Source: Sphingopyxis sp. BE259
GTDB taxonomy: Bacteria; Pseudomonadota; Alphaproteobacteria; Sphingomonadales; Sphingomonadaceae
Direction: 5' to 3'
DNA: 64,000 bases
NCBI RefSeq assembly: GCF_031457495.1
Contig: NZ_JAVDWM010000001.1
Coordinates: forward strand, 2,902,001-2,966,000
The position numbers were made by a program, and so were the translations under genes. Shown one piece after another: positions 26,656 through 35,475 of the stretch. The notes under the pieces are model-generated. The model searched no databases. It saw nothing but the letters and a program-made list of their open reading frames with translations, and had not been told where the DNA came from. Every line of letters starts with the position of its first letter. Positions within the stretch are counted from its first letter, which is position 1.

Positions 26656-27269
26656 GCCGGCGCCATCGGTTTGGCGTCAGGGGCGCGGCCATAGATCGGG
26701 CTGGGTTGGTCAATCAGCGCCCCGGGCGGCAGCCGCAGAAATGCGCGCGCGTCGGGCAGCACCGTCAGCGACTGGCCGTTGCCGCGGCGCGCGACAAAGG
26801 AATCGGCGCGGTTGCCGACGACCAAAGCGTCATCCAATGCGACGGCATCGTCGGGCACCAGCGAGCGGACCGCGGCGCGGGGCATCAGGTCGGCGGCGAA
26901 CGGCTGCACGAACCATTGGCCATGTCCGCCCTCCATCACGACCAGCGCGCCGTCCGCTGCGGCGATCGCATCCGCGGCGGTCGCAGCAACGAGGGCAGGA
27001 GTCGAAAAGCCGCGGACCGGCACTTGCCAGCCGAGCCCCAAGCCGCGTGCCGCGGCGACGCCGATCCGTACCCCGGCAAAGCTGCCCGGGCCGCAACCGA
27101 CGACGATGACGTCGGCTTTGCCACCACCTGCCAATTCGGCAATCAGCGGCACCAACCGTTCGGCATGGCCGCGCCCGATCACTTGATGGCGATAATCGAC
27201 CACCGCGCCAGCATCGATCAACGCCACCGAGCAGGCCTCGCTTGCCGAATCGATCACCAGATAGCGCAT
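26652..27269 (-). CDS. tsaB: tRNA threonylcarbamoyladenosine biosynthesis protein TsaB
   Basis: A 205-residue TsaB (YeaZ) protein of the ASKHA fold, scaffold partner of TsaD in making t6A37 on ANN-decoding tRNAs. It begins MRYLVIDSASEACSVALID, the N-terminal phosphate-loop strand pattern, and carries GCGPGSFAGVRIGVAAARGL, the family signature. ATG 27269 is chosen because this conserved start follows directly; the 30-residue upstream extension overlaps the preceding gene. Its stop overlaps rimI. Confidence 0.93.
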   Translation of the reverse strand: MRYLVIDSASEACSVALIDAGAVVDYRHQVIGRGHAERLVPLIAELAGGGKADVIVVGCGPGSFAGVRIGVAAARGLGLGWQVPVRGFSTPALVAATAADAIAAADGALVVMEGGHGQWFVQPFAADLMPRAAVRSLVPDDAVALDDALVVGNRADSFVARRGNGQSLTVLPDARAFLRLPPGALIDQPSPIYGRAPDAKPMAPA

Positions 27270-27288
27270 GGAAGGCCGGAAATCTGGC

Positions 27289-27882
27289 TCAGGCGAGACG
27301 GTTGAAGCGGTCGAAGTCGGGGCGCGGGCTGCGCTCGAAAATCGTCGACGGATCGCCATAGCCCAGCGTCGAAATGAAGTTGCTCTTCACGCTGGGCTGA
27401 TCGGCAAAAAACGCCGCGTCAACCGCGTCATTGTTGAACCCAGACATCGCGCCGGTGTCGAGCCCAAGCGCGCGGGCAGCGAGGATGAAATAAGCGCCTT
27501 GCAGGCTGGAGTTGCGGAACGCCGTCGCCTTGGCCAGCTCGTCATTGCCGACAAACCAGCTGCGCGCGTCGGCGTGTGGGAACAGGTCGGGCAGATTTTC
27601 GTAAAATTCCAGATCCATGCCGATGATCGCGGTGACCGGCGCGCTCAGGATTTTGGTCGCATTGGCGGGCATCGCCAGCGCCGCGAGCTTTTGCTTTGCG
27701 GCGTCCGACGTGCACCAGATGATCCGGGCCGGCAGGCAGTTGGCGCTGGTCGGGCCGAACTTCATCAGATCCCAGATCGCGTGCAGCTGCGCCTCCGCCA
27801 CCGGCGTATCGTGATAGCCGTTATAGGTGCGCGCGGTGCGAAACAGCTGGTCGAGGGCGCTGTCGGATAGCGGCTCGCTCAT
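27289..27882 (-). CDS. nitroreductase family protein, malonic semialdehyde reductase RutE/HadB-like
   Basis: A 197-residue FMN flavoprotein of the nitroreductase superfamily, closest in pattern to RutE-type malonic semialdehyde reductases. Features are the N-terminal LFRTARTYNGYHDTPV, FGPTSANCLPARIIWCTS and the C-terminal FISTLGYGDPSTIFERSPR. In pyrimidine breakdown RutE reduces malonic semialdehyde to 3-hydroxypropionate, but no other rut gene is present, so a broader quinone or nitro-reductase role is possible. ATG 27882 has AGGAGA upstream. It precedes tsaB by 19 bases. Confidence 0.85.
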   Translation of the reverse strand: MSEPLSDSALDQLFRTARTYNGYHDTPVAEAQLHAIWDLMKFGPTSANCLPARIIWCTSDAAKQKLAALAMPANATKILSAPVTAIIGMDLEFYENLPDLFPHADARSWFVGNDELAKATAFRNSSLQGAYFILAARALGLDTGAMSGFNNDAVDAAFFADQPSVKSNFISTLGYGDPSTIFERSPRPDFDRFNRLA

Positions 27883-27909
27883 CGGGGCATTCTCCTGAAA
27901 CGTGAAAGG

Positions 27910-28485
27910 TCAGACAGCGTGAACCGCCGTTACCTCGGGAACATAATGTTTCAAGAGCGATTCGATGCCATTTTTCAGCGTCGCGGTCGAGGACGGGCAA
28001 CCGGCGCAGGCGCCCTGCATCTTCAGATACACATTGCCCTTGTCGAAGCCGCGATAGACGATGTCGCCGCCGTCATTGGCCACCGCGGGACGAACGCGCG
28101 TTTCGATCAGGTCCTTGATCTGGTCGATGATGTCGGCATCGGCGGGATCGTCGGCAAAGCCGGCCTCGTCCTCGGGCGGCACCGCAAAGCCCGCGCTCGC
28201 GGCGTTGAACAGCGGCACGCCCGCCAGAAAATGGTCCATCAATATGCCGAGCACATCGGGCTTGAGGTCGCTCCAGCCGACGCCGGGCGCCGCGGTGACC
28301 GACACGAAGTCGCGGCCAAAAAACACCCCGGTCACGTCGCCGAGCGAAAACAGCGCGCTGGCCAGCGGCGATGCCTCAGCTTCTTCGGGGCTGGCAAAGT
28401 CGCGGGTTCCCGCCTCCATCACCGCACGGCCGGGGAGGAATTTGAGCGTCGCCGGATTGGGCGTCGATTCGGTTTCGATCAGCAT
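27910..28485 (-). CDS. NfuA-like iron-sulfur scaffold (NifU family)
   Basis: A 191-residue iron-sulfur carrier. An N-terminal Nfu_N domain (LIETESTPNPATLKFLPGRA) precedes the NifU C-terminal domain with VRPAVANDGGDIVYRGFDKG and the cluster-binding GACAGCPSSTATLKNGIE (CXXC). It carries 4Fe-4S clusters to target proteins in the cytoplasm. I chose ATG 28485 because the family starts MxIETE; an ATG three codons upstream (28494) is possible. It heads the leftward run with the nitroreductase 27 bases downstream. Confidence 0.92.
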   Translation of the reverse strand: MLIETESTPNPATLKFLPGRAVMEAGTRDFASPEEAEASPLASALFSLGDVTGVFFGRDFVSVTAAPGVGWSDLKPDVLGILMDHFLAGVPLFNAASAGFAVPPEDEAGFADDPADADIIDQIKDLIETRVRPAVANDGGDIVYRGFDKGNVYLKMQGACAGCPSSTATLKNGIESLLKHYVPEVTAVHAV

Positions 28486-28547
28486 GGGGTGCATGTGGGG
28501 CGGGCCAACGCTTTGTGCAAGCTGCCAGCGCGCGCTAAAGCCCGCCG

Positions 28548-29420
28548 ATGCGCCGCTTTGCCCACTTTGCCGCTATCGACTGGTCGGGCGCCCGCGGGCC
28601 GCGCCAGCGCGGCATCGCCTTGGCCGTGGCCAGCGGCACCGGCGCGGCTGAACTGGTGCGCCCCGGCCATATCTGGTCGCGCGCCGACACCCTGGCATGG
28701 TTGCAGGATGTCGCAAGATCGCGCGCCGACATGCTGATCGGCTTCGATTTTTCCGCCGCCTTCGCCTTTGCCGATCGCGGCGGCTATTTTCCCGAATGGG
28801 ACGCCAGCCCGGCCGACATCACCCGCTTATGGGCACTCGTCGAACGGCTGGCGGCCAGCGATCCGTATTATGAGATCGGCGGATTTCTGGCGCACCCCGA
28901 AGCGCGGCGGCATTTCCGCCACGCGAAGGGCGACGTCGGTGACCTCTTCGTGCCGGGCACGGGACGGCTGCGGATTGTCGAACAGCACCAGCGCGCCACG
29001 AAACAGGCCGCGAGCGTCAGCAATTTCAATCTGGTCGGCGCGGCGCAGGTCGGCAAGGCCAGCCTGGCCGGGATGCGCCTGCTCCACCGCCTCCACCCGT
29101 CGCTGCCGCTGTGGCCGCTCGATCCGGTGCCCGCCTCCGGTCCGCTGCTCGTCGAAATCTACACCGGCGTCGCGGCGCGCGCCGCTGGGATGTCGGCGGG
29201 GCGCAGCAAGATCCGCGATGGCGCGGTGCTCGATGCCGCGCTGGCGGTTCTGGGGTCGCCGCCTGCACGCATGACCGGTCCGATGAGCGACCATAGCTGC
29301 GACGCCCTGCTGACCGCCGCGTGGCTGCGCGCGGTTGCGGGCGATGCGGCGCCATGGTCGCCCGCGCTGCTGACCCCCGCACTCGCGCACACCGAAGGCT
29401 GGACCTTTGGCATAATTTGA
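28548..29420 (+). CDS. DUF429-like predicted RNase H-fold protein
   Basis: A 290-residue cytoplasmic protein I recognise only as DUF429-like (predicted nuclease, RNase H fold). Acidic positions fit that fold: AAIDWSGARGP at residues 8-18, LIGFDFSAAFAF near 63-74 and MSDHSCDALLTAAWLR near the C-terminus. There is no signal peptide. The start ATG 28548 is the first available, with no clear ribosome site. It is divergent from nfu and ends 17 bases before a tRNA gene. Nuclease activity is unproven. Confidence 0.65.
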   Translation: MRRFAHFAAIDWSGARGPRQRGIALAVASGTGAAELVRPGHIWSRADTLAWLQDVARSRADMLIGFDFSAAFAFADRGGYFPEWDASPADITRLWALVERLAASDPYYEIGGFLAHPEARRHFRHAKGDVGDLFVPGTGRLRIVEQHQRATKQAASVSNFNLVGAAQVGKASLAGMRLLHRLHPSLPLWPLDPVPASGPLLVEIYTGVAARAAGMSAGRSKIRDGAVLDAALAVLGSPPARMTGPMSDHSCDALLTAAWLRAVAGDAAPWSPALLTPALAHTEGWTFGII

Positions 29421-29437
29421 AGCAAGGAGCGCCGGTC

Positions 29438-29513
29438 GCCGGCTTAGCTCAGTTGGTAGAGCAACCGCCTTGTAAGCGGTAGGTCGTCAGTTCGAGTCTG
29501 ACAGTCGGCACCA
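29438..29513 (+). tRNA. tRNA-Thr (TGT anticodon)
   Basis: A 76-base cloverleaf: acceptor GCCGGCT pairs with AGTCGGC (one G-U), D arm GCTCAGTTGGTAGAGC, anticodon stem ACCGC/GCGGT with loop CTTGTAA (anticodon TGT), T arm CAG-TTCGAGT-CTG within GTCAGTTCGAGTCTGAC, discriminator A, and an encoded CCA. Confidence 0.96.
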
Positions 29514-29595
29514 TATCGTCTCGCCGTTCTTGCACCGCAAAGCGCGCCGCGGCCCAGATTATTACCGTCGGAACCGCGGCACCCTTCGCCGACAA

Positions 29596-30951
29596 TCACT
29601 GGCCACCTTTATAGATTTTGCCGTCTTTCATGATGACATCGAAACGCCCCGCCGGGTCGCCGAGCAGGTCGATCTGGACGAGCGGGTTGCCATCGACGAG
29701 GAGCAGGTCGGCAAGCGCGCCTTCCTCGACGACACCGAGTCGCCCCTTGTACGGCGACCGCGGACCCGACAGCGCGAGCAATTGCGCATTGTCGTGAGTC
29801 ACCAGCTTCAGGATTTCGGCCGGGGTGAACCAGCGTTTCAACCGGACCAGATAGTCGTTCTGCTCTGCGTTCAGGGCCGGATCGAACAGGAAGTCGGTGC
29901 CCCAGGCGAGCTTTACGCCCAGCTTTTTCGCGTTCTGCCAAAGCGCCGCGTTGTTGGCGAGTATCTCGCGCCGTTTCTCGCGGCGGGCGGGATCGACATT
30001 GGGACTGTCGTCGGACAGCGTCTGGGTCGAAAGCCAGACGCCCTTGACGGCCATCACCCGCAGCGTCGCCTCGTCAAGCAGATGGCCATGCTCGACGCAT
30101 TTCACCCCCGCATCGATCGCGCGGCGGATGGCGCGCGGGGTATAGGCATGAACCATCACATAGCTGTTCCAGTCCTCTGCGGCATCGACGGCGGCCTTCA
30201 TTTCATCGAACGTATATTGCGTGACGTCGATCGGATCATATTCGGACGAGGTGCCGCCGCCGGCCATCAACTTGATCTGGCTCGCACCGAACCGCAGATT
30301 TTCGCGCGTCGCGGTCAGCACTTCGCTCGTCCCGTCGGCGATGAAATTGGCACCGAACAGTTCGGACCGCGACACCCCGCCGCCGAATTTCCGCGACCGC
30401 TCGCTGGGCAACCGGAAATCGCCATGGCCGCTGGTCTGCGAAATCACCGCGCCCGACGGCCAGACGCGCGGACCGCCCAGCTCGCCCGCATCGATCCGGC
30501 GTTTCAGGGCGAATATCGGTCCCCCGGCGTCGCGGACCGCCGTAAATCCGCGCAGCAGCATGTCGTTAGCCTGGGCCGCTGCCGCCGCCTCGGCCGTTGC
30601 GGGGGTCAGACCGGGCGACATCATTTGCGGCATCGTCAGAGCGCCAAAGGTCAGATGGACATGCATGTCGATCAGGCCCGGCATCAGCGTGCGGCCGCCG
30701 CCTTCGATGATCGTTGCGCCGCTGCGCGGCGTGACATCGCCGCCGATCTTGGCAACCCTGCCCTGCGCGATCAGTACATCGGTGGGCGGACCCAGCTTTC
30801 CCTGAACCACGTCAAGGACGCGGACGTTCCGGAACAGCGTTTCGGGCGGCGCGGCTTCCGCGGCCGGTGCGGCCGATCCCGGCGTGGCGAGCGACACCAT
30901 CAGGAGGATCGCGGCAAGTCGGCATCGCTGAACCACAGATCGTTTCATCAT
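29596..30951 (-). CDS. secreted amidohydrolase (imidazolonepropionase/prolidase-like)
   Basis: A 451-residue metal-dependent amidohydrolase. A signal peptide (about 1-27) puts it in the periplasm. Metal ligands are seen as GLIDMHVHL (HXH), the lysine of QIKLMAGGGTS, MVHAYTPRAI, CVEHGHLLD and LAWGTDFLFD (final Asp). This is the pattern of secreted Xaa-Pro/Xaa-Lys dipeptidase-like amidohydrolases of sphingomonads and Caulobacter. A role in peptide or amide scavenging is likely, the exact substrate unknown. The start at 30951 has AGGGGACAG upstream. It is followed by no close partner; the OMP gene lies 61 bases upstream on the same strand. Confidence 0.88.
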   Translation of the reverse strand: MMKRSVVQRCRLAAILLMVSLATPGSAAPAAEAAPPETLFRNVRVLDVVQGKLGPPTDVLIAQGRVAKIGGDVTPRSGATIIEGGGRTLMPGLIDMHVHLTFGALTMPQMMSPGLTPATAEAAAAAQANDMLLRGFTAVRDAGGPIFALKRRIDAGELGGPRVWPSGAVISQTSGHGDFRLPSERSRKFGGGVSRSELFGANFIADGTSEVLTATRENLRFGASQIKLMAGGGTSSEYDPIDVTQYTFDEMKAAVDAAEDWNSYVMVHAYTPRAIRRAIDAGVKCVEHGHLLDEATLRVMAVKGVWLSTQTLSDDSPNVDPARREKRREILANNAALWQNAKKLGVKLAWGTDFLFDPALNAEQNDYLVRLKRWFTPAEILKLVTHDNAQLLALSGPRSPYKGRLGVVEEGALADLLLVDGNPLVQIDLLGDPAGRFDVIMKDGKIYKGGQ

Positions 30952-31012
30952 CTGTCCCCTGTTAGCGTTGATATGGCCGTCCTGCGTTGGCTACGTGGGG
31001 ACGGACCGCGTC

Positions 31013-31852
31013 TCAAAAACCGATGGTAGCGCCAAACAGCGGCCCGGCCAGCGCGGCAGTCGTCCGCACCCGGCCACTCTTGTAATCGACATAAAGATAG
31101 CGATAGCCGCCCGTGATCCAGATATCCCGGGCGATTTTGAAATTGGCGGTCGCGACCGCCTGCCCGGTAACCTCCGACGCGGCGCCGAAACCGCCGATGT
31201 CGCCATAGACGAGCAGCGAAAAGCGCGGCGACGGCTTGATATTGAGGCGCGCCCCGAAAACGGGGTCGACGAAGCTGGCCTTGGCACTTGTCGACAGACC
31301 CAGCGCCGGGACCGCCGCCTTCGGCCGGATCCACCAGGCCCGCCCGCCGACGAGAACATCGAGCGATGCGCCTGTTTGTTCGACCGCGCGATACCCGACG
31401 AGCGCGGTCGCCGAAGTCTGGCGCAGGCTGCCCTCGGCCGGCAAGACGGGCAGTGCCGGATTGCCGGTTGGAACAAGCCCGCCGCGCGAGGCGGACGAGT
31501 GGGTAAGGTCAGCCACGACGACCAGTCGATCATGCTTGATCAGACCGCTGATGAAGAAAGCGGCATCGACGTCCTCGATCAGCTCGCCAAAGCTCTTGTC
31601 GATCGTCACCGTCGGCGCGCCGGGACCGGGACGAAACGTGCCGCCAAACCCCGAAGCCCAGACATAGGTTGTAACCTGCACGGTCGTGCCGCCATCGTCT
31701 GGCTGGGATGCGTCTGGCTGGAACGAGTCTGGCGGGAATGCGCCGGACGCGGATGCATCCGGTCGGGATTGCGCCAGCGCCGGGACGGCCAGCAACAAAG
31801 ACGCCATTATCATTATCGCGCCCGCATCCGCGCGCCCGGATCGCTCCGCCAT
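31013..31852 (-). CDS. predicted outer membrane beta-barrel protein
   Basis: A 279-residue exported protein of unknown function. A signal peptide (MIMASLLLAVPALAQ region, about 1-27) is followed by a low-complexity Asp/Ser/Pro stretch (residues 28-52). The rest shows alternating strand patterns typical of an eight- to ten-strand barrel: VQVTTYVWASGFGGTF, WITGGYRYLYVDY and a final Phe (LFGATIGF). I chose ATG 31852 with AGGGGCAAG upstream; the ORF could extend to 31921. It may be co-transcribed with the amidohydrolase downstream. Confidence 0.7.
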   Translation of the reverse strand: MAERSGRADAGAIMIMASLLLAVPALAQSRPDASASGAFPPDSFQPDASQPDDGGTTVQVTTYVWASGFGGTFRPGPGAPTVTIDKSFGELIEDVDAAFFISGLIKHDRLVVVADLTHSSASRGGLVPTGNPALPVLPAEGSLRQTSATALVGYRAVEQTGASLDVLVGGRAWWIRPKAAVPALGLSTSAKASFVDPVFGARLNIKPSPRFSLLVYGDIGGFGAASEVTGQAVATANFKIARDIWITGGYRYLYVDYKSGRVRTTAALAGPLFGATIGF

Positions 31853-32468
31853 CAGTCTTGCCCCTGCCAACTCGATCGCCGCGATGATCCAAACCAGGTC
31901 GGGCGGCTTGCGAAACGCCAAAGGATTGACGCGTCGCGGCTCTGGGCCCGAAATCGCCTTTCAAGACAAGCGGCGGCAATCTTGAACTGCGTCAAATGTT
32001 TATTGCGATACCATGCTTATCAACCGAAATTATATCAACAAAACAATTAAATAAGGTGAATAGGGCCGCAACTGTTTAAAGAGAAAATCTGTTCGATGGA
32101 ACTGATATTGCATGATCGCCGATCGAAGGCTGTTCGGTTCGGGACAGCGTATCGGCAGTATTCACATGCGACACAACAGCCGCTTCGCCAGATTGCGTCA
32201 TGTGATAACAATGACGAAAACGGCGCGTTCAGCGTGCAAATTGCCGACCGGATGCCGATCCTTGCAACATACCCCTTGCGGAGATGATGGGTTCGCTCGC
32301 GCGGTTGCAGCCGTGCCTGTAAAGTTGATCGCTGTCGCGAAACGGCTTGGTGCCCCTTCCCGCCTGGACCGTGTGGCAAAGTTTTTTAAAGTTAATTTAT
32401 TGGCTTTTGTCCCCCATTTGGGTGACATGGCGCGATAGTGGGGCACGATTAAGCAAGTAGCGAACGCA
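31853..32468. other. 616-base gap with an AT-rich core
   Basis: The core at about 31980-32110 is much more AT-rich than the surroundings and contains no convincing gene. A 110-codon minus-strand frame (32047-32379) is Cys-rich, matches nothing I know and has no ribosome site. The region should carry promoters for the outer membrane protein (leftward) and the LuxR regulator (rightward). Confidence 0.5.
32029..32037 (-). promoter_or_regulatory. extended -10 promoter candidate for the outer membrane protein gene
   Basis: The minus strand reads TGATATAAT, a consensus extended -10 element (TGn plus TATAAT), within the AT-rich core. No good -35 is present. It would give a leader of about 170 bases. 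Confidence 0.35.
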
Positions 32469-33575
32469 ATGGGGCAGCGTACGGAACCGGACTGGGACGA
32501 GATTTTCATGCAGGCGGCGCTGCAGCCCGACAGCTGGCTGGAGGCGCTGGACGCGCTCGCCAGCCATACCGGATCGGGGCACGGCCAATTGATTGGCGTC
32601 GGCGGTGCGCGCGAAATTCCGTTCAATATCGTGACCAATTTCGGCACCGACCTGATCGATCATTTCGCCGCTAGCGGCTGGGGGTCGGAAACGCATAATT
32701 TCCGTGTCGCGGCGTCGAACCGGCATATCGAACGCGGTTTTTACGATCCCATCCTGCACGAAGATCATTATGACCGGGTGATCCCCGAACTGGCATCGAC
32801 CGATTATCGCGACTGGTGCGAGGAGATCGGGATTCCGTTCGGGTGCCAGACCAATTTGGTGATCGACAATTTCGGCATCGTCGGGCTCGCCACGTTGCGC
32901 GATCGCAAGGATGGGCGGACGACCGCGGCGCAGCGCAAGATCTTTGCTCATGGCGCCAAGGCGGCGCGGCGCGCGGTGCGGTTGCAGGAAAAGATGGAAG
33001 GCGAGCAGGCCAAACTGCTCGCCGGCGCCTTCGACGCGATCCAGGTCAGCGCGTTCATCATCGACGTCCGCGGTCAATTGCTCGCCCACAGCATCGGTGC
33101 CGACGCGATGCTCCATGCGGGCGACGTGCGCTTGGCGGGTCGGTCGATCGATGCGGCGGGGTCGCCGTTCACGCTGCGCCAAGCGGTTCAGGCGCTGATT
33201 GCCGATGACGGCCTCGACCACGTGCAGACGCGGATCGCGACGGCGGAGGATCGACCGCCGCTGGTGATCGAAGGCTTTTGCCTGCCCGAGCGTGAATGGT
33301 CGCTCGGCAAACTGCCGCACGCCATTCTGATCGCCAACGGCCCGCGGCGCGACCGGGCCGGGGTGGCGCAGTATCTGGCCGCAATCTATCGCCTCAGTCC
33401 CGCCGAGGCCGATATTGCGGTGCGCCTGTTCGAAGGCAAACCGCGGCCGCAGATCGCCGCCGAACGCGGCGTCACCGCCGAAACCCTGCGCGGTCAGATC
33501 AAGCAAATCTATCTGAAATGCAGCGTCGACGGCGAAGCGGCGCTGATGCGGCTGCTGGCACCGATCCTCGGTTGA
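32469..33575 (+). CDS. LuxR-type helix-turn-helix transcriptional regulator
   Basis: A 368-residue regulator. The C-terminal 65 residues form a LuxR/GerE-type helix-turn-helix: YRLSPAEADIAVRLFEGKPR, then IAAERGVTAETLRGQIKQIY. The N-terminal 300 residues form a large sensor region without a receiver domain, containing DYRDWCEEIGIPFGCQTNLV and a PAS-like segment (AFDAIQVSAFIIDVRGQLLA). Such architectures are common in sphingomonads. The ligand is unknown. The neighbours suggest no clear target, although the molybdenum enzyme cluster lies downstream. Confidence 0.85.
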   Translation: MGQRTEPDWDEIFMQAALQPDSWLEALDALASHTGSGHGQLIGVGGAREIPFNIVTNFGTDLIDHFAASGWGSETHNFRVAASNRHIERGFYDPILHEDHYDRVIPELASTDYRDWCEEIGIPFGCQTNLVIDNFGIVGLATLRDRKDGRTTAAQRKIFAHGAKAARRAVRLQEKMEGEQAKLLAGAFDAIQVSAFIIDVRGQLLAHSIGADAMLHAGDVRLAGRSIDAAGSPFTLRQAVQALIADDGLDHVQTRIATAEDRPPLVIEGFCLPEREWSLGKLPHAILIANGPRRDRAGVAQYLAAIYRLSPAEADIAVRLFEGKPRPQIAAERGVTAETLRGQIKQIYLKCSVDGEAALMRLLAPILG

Positions 33576-33577
33576 GT

Positions 33578-33595
33578 ATCCCCCGGCAGGGGGAT
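33578..33595 (+). other. small hairpin after the LuxR gene
   Basis: ATCCCCC-GGCA-GGGGGAT has perfect 7-bp arms immediately after the stop codon but no T-run. It could stabilise the 3' end. Confidence 0.4.
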
Positions 33596-33650
33596 GACCG
33601 CTTCCAATGTCCCAAATAAAGGTCCGTTTGCAAGGACTAAGGGGGGCCAT

Positions 33651-33704
33651 CCCTTCGACTGCATCGCGCCGGTTGATCCGGTCACCCGCGATGCGTCGAA
33701 GGGG
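33651..33704. repeat. inverted repeat downstream of the LuxR gene
   Basis: CCCTTCGACTGCATCGCG (33651-33668) pairs with CGCGATGCGTCGAAGGG (33687-33703), with one unpaired base. A second weaker stem, CCTGTCATTC against GGATGACAGG, follows at about 33721-33752. It resembles a diverged member of the intergenic repeat families seen elsewhere in the window. Confidence 0.6.
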
Positions 33705-33790
33705 TCGGGCTCAGGAAATTCCTGTCATTCTACGCGACCCAGGATGACAGGGCGAGGGTCCTCGCCAGTGAATTGCTGTGTGCGACCTGG

Positions 33791-33824
33791 AAGAGCCCCG
33801 CCGAATTTCGGCGGGGCTCTTTTC
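33791..33824. terminator. strong rho-independent terminator
   Basis: The stem AAGAGCCCCGCCGAA with its exact complement and a minimal loop is followed by TTT on the plus strand. It separates the LuxR gene from the convergent xdhC gene, which ends at 33828, and may serve both. Confidence 0.88.
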
Positions 33825-33827
33825 CGG

Positions 33828-34811
33828 TCACCCTTCGCGACCGACCAGCGCGGGTGCGTGCTGCGCCGCCGCCGCGGACCCAGTAATGCGGTGATAGTCC
33901 TGCACGATCTGCGCCAGCGCCGACAGCGCCAGCGTTGCGGGATCGCGGGTGGCGGGGATCAACCCGACCGCGGTTTGCAGCCTGGCTCGCCGGTGCTGGG
34001 GCACGCCCGCCGCGGCCAGCGCGCCCAGGCGGTCCCGCTGCGTCCGCGGATTGCCGATCGCACCGATGTAAAAGCTGGCGGCCGCGAGCGCGTGGGGGAG
34101 CAACACCTCTTCCCAGTCGCGGTCGTGAAAGAGCGACAGGATCGCCGTCCAGTCGTCGGTGGCAAGCGGCGGCAGCTGGGTGCGCGTGGTCAGCGCGACC
34201 GTCTCACAGCCCGCGGCGGCGAGCTCGGCCAACGCCCGGTCGTCGGGCGAAAGCGCGCAGACGTCGGCGCCGAACGCCCGCGCGAGCCGCGCCAGCGCCA
34301 TCAGCTCTTCGCCCTGCCCCATCATGACGACCCGCAACTCCGGTGGATAACCGAGGACAAACCCGTCATCCTGCCAGCCAGTGCCGACTATCGGGCTTGG
34401 CCCCGCCTCCACGCCCGCTTTCGACAGGCGAAGCGTCGCCGGTTGGCGCCGGTCATGCTGCACCAGCGCGCGCTTGATCGCGGCGCGGTCGGGATGCGGG
34501 TTGAACAACAGGTCGATGCCGCTGCCGCACGGCAATTTGATGTCGAGATAGGGCGAACCGGCGCCGAACCGGACCAGCCGGGCAGCGCCGTCGGCCAAGG
34601 TTTCGATTGCCTCGGCGACGACCGCCGCCTCGATACAGCCGCCCGAAAAGGAGCCGATGTGACGGCCATCGGCGGCCACCGCCATCTGCGCGCCGAGCGC
34701 GCGCGGCGACGATCCGTCGATCGCGGTGAGGGTCACCAGCGCCGCGCCGACGCCTTCGTCGATCCGGGCCAGGGCAAAGCGCAAGATGTCGCCGGGGGCG
34801 GTTGCTATCAT
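33828..34811 (-). CDS. xdhC: XdhC family molybdoenzyme maturation protein
   Basis: A 327-residue XdhC/PaoD-family chaperone that binds sulfurated molybdenum cofactor and inserts it into xanthine-dehydrogenase-type enzymes. The N-terminal XdhC_CoxI domain has ALVTLTAIDGSSPRALGAQM and GSFSGGCIEAAVVAEAIETL; the C-terminal Rossmann domain follows (LRVVMMGQGEELMALARLAR, with ASFYIGAIGNPRTQRDRL). ATG 34811 is chosen because conserved sequence starts there; the much longer open frame to 35324 runs antisense through mocA. It is divergent from mocA and sits next to paoABC, its likely client. Confidence 0.93.
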   Translation of the reverse strand: MIATAPGDILRFALARIDEGVGAALVTLTAIDGSSPRALGAQMAVAADGRHIGSFSGGCIEAAVVAEAIETLADGAARLVRFGAGSPYLDIKLPCGSGIDLLFNPHPDRAAIKRALVQHDRRQPATLRLSKAGVEAGPSPIVGTGWQDDGFVLGYPPELRVVMMGQGEELMALARLARAFGADVCALSPDDRALAELAAAGCETVALTTRTQLPPLATDDWTAILSLFHDRDWEEVLLPHALAAASFYIGAIGNPRTQRDRLGALAAAGVPQHRRARLQTAVGLIPATRDPATLALSALAQIVQDYHRITGSAAAAQHAPALVGREG

Positions 34812-34874
34812 CGCCGTTCTGGGGTGAGGATGCCCGGTCCATCGGGGATCGGGGAAAAAGAGGGAGCGACGGCC

Positions 34875-35450
34875 ATGATCGACGCCTGCGACATCGCCGC
34901 CATCCTGCTGGCCGCCGGCCAATCGCGGCGGTTCGGTGCCAGCGACAAGCTGGTCACGCCGCTCGCGGGCGAAGCGTTGGCGCTGCATGCGGCGCGGCGG
35001 ATCGTCGAACTGGCGCCGGGACGCCGGATCGCGGTTTGTCCCGACACCGATGGGGCGCTGGCGCGGCAGCTGGCGGCGCTCGGCTTTGACATCATCGCCA
35101 ATCCCGACCGCGACCACGGCCTGTCCCATTCGCTGGCGCTCGGCATCGCGGCGGCGGCGCAGGGACATGAGGCGGCGGCGCTGATTTGCCTGGCGGACAT
35201 GCCGTTCGTCAGCACCTGCCATCTGCACAGGCTCATGGCGCGCTTCGATGCCGACGATGCGCCCATCGTTGCGTCGAGCAACGGGACGGCGGCGATGCCC
35301 CCGGCGCTGTTTGCGCGGTCGCACTTCGACCGGCTGCGCGCGAGCGAAGGCGACCGGGGCGGCAAGGCACTGCTGGCCGGTGCCGCGCTGATACCGGCCA
35401 GCCCCGATGAACTGGCGGACATCGACCGGCCGGAAGATTTGCGAGGCTGA
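34875..35450 (+). CDS. molybdenum cofactor cytidylyltransferase MocA-like
   Basis: A 191-residue nucleotidyltransferase of the MobA/MocA group that attaches CMP to molybdopterin for aldehyde oxidase and xanthine dehydrogenase type enzymes. It shows LLAAGQSRRFGASDKLVTPL (the glycine-rich nucleotide site), ICLADMPFVS and GDRGGKALL. The start ATG 34875 follows GAGGGAGC; the open frame continues far upstream without conserved sequence. The gene is convergent with paoC, 25 bases apart. It forms a functional set with xdhC and paoABC. Confidence 0.9.
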   Translation: MIDACDIAAILLAAGQSRRFGASDKLVTPLAGEALALHAARRIVELAPGRRIAVCPDTDGALARQLAALGFDIIANPDRDHGLSHSLALGIAAAAQGHEAAALICLADMPFVSTCHLHRLMARFDADDAPIVASSNGTAAMPPALFARSHFDRLRASEGDRGGKALLAGAALIPASPDELADIDRPEDLRG

Positions 35451-35475
35451 ACATCATTGCTCGATCGGCGCGCGA

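Noticed and set aside
32047..32379. A 110-codon Cys-rich minus-strand frame in the AT-rich gap
   Set aside because: No ribosome site, no recognisable domain, and it lies over likely promoter DNA of two genes.
33594..34874. A 427-codon extension upstream of mocA
   Set aside because: It is antisense to xdhC over most of its length and has no conserved sequence; high GC gives long spurious frames.
34812..35324. N-terminal extension of XdhC
   Set aside because: Basic, low-complexity translation antisense to mocA; the family start is at 34811.
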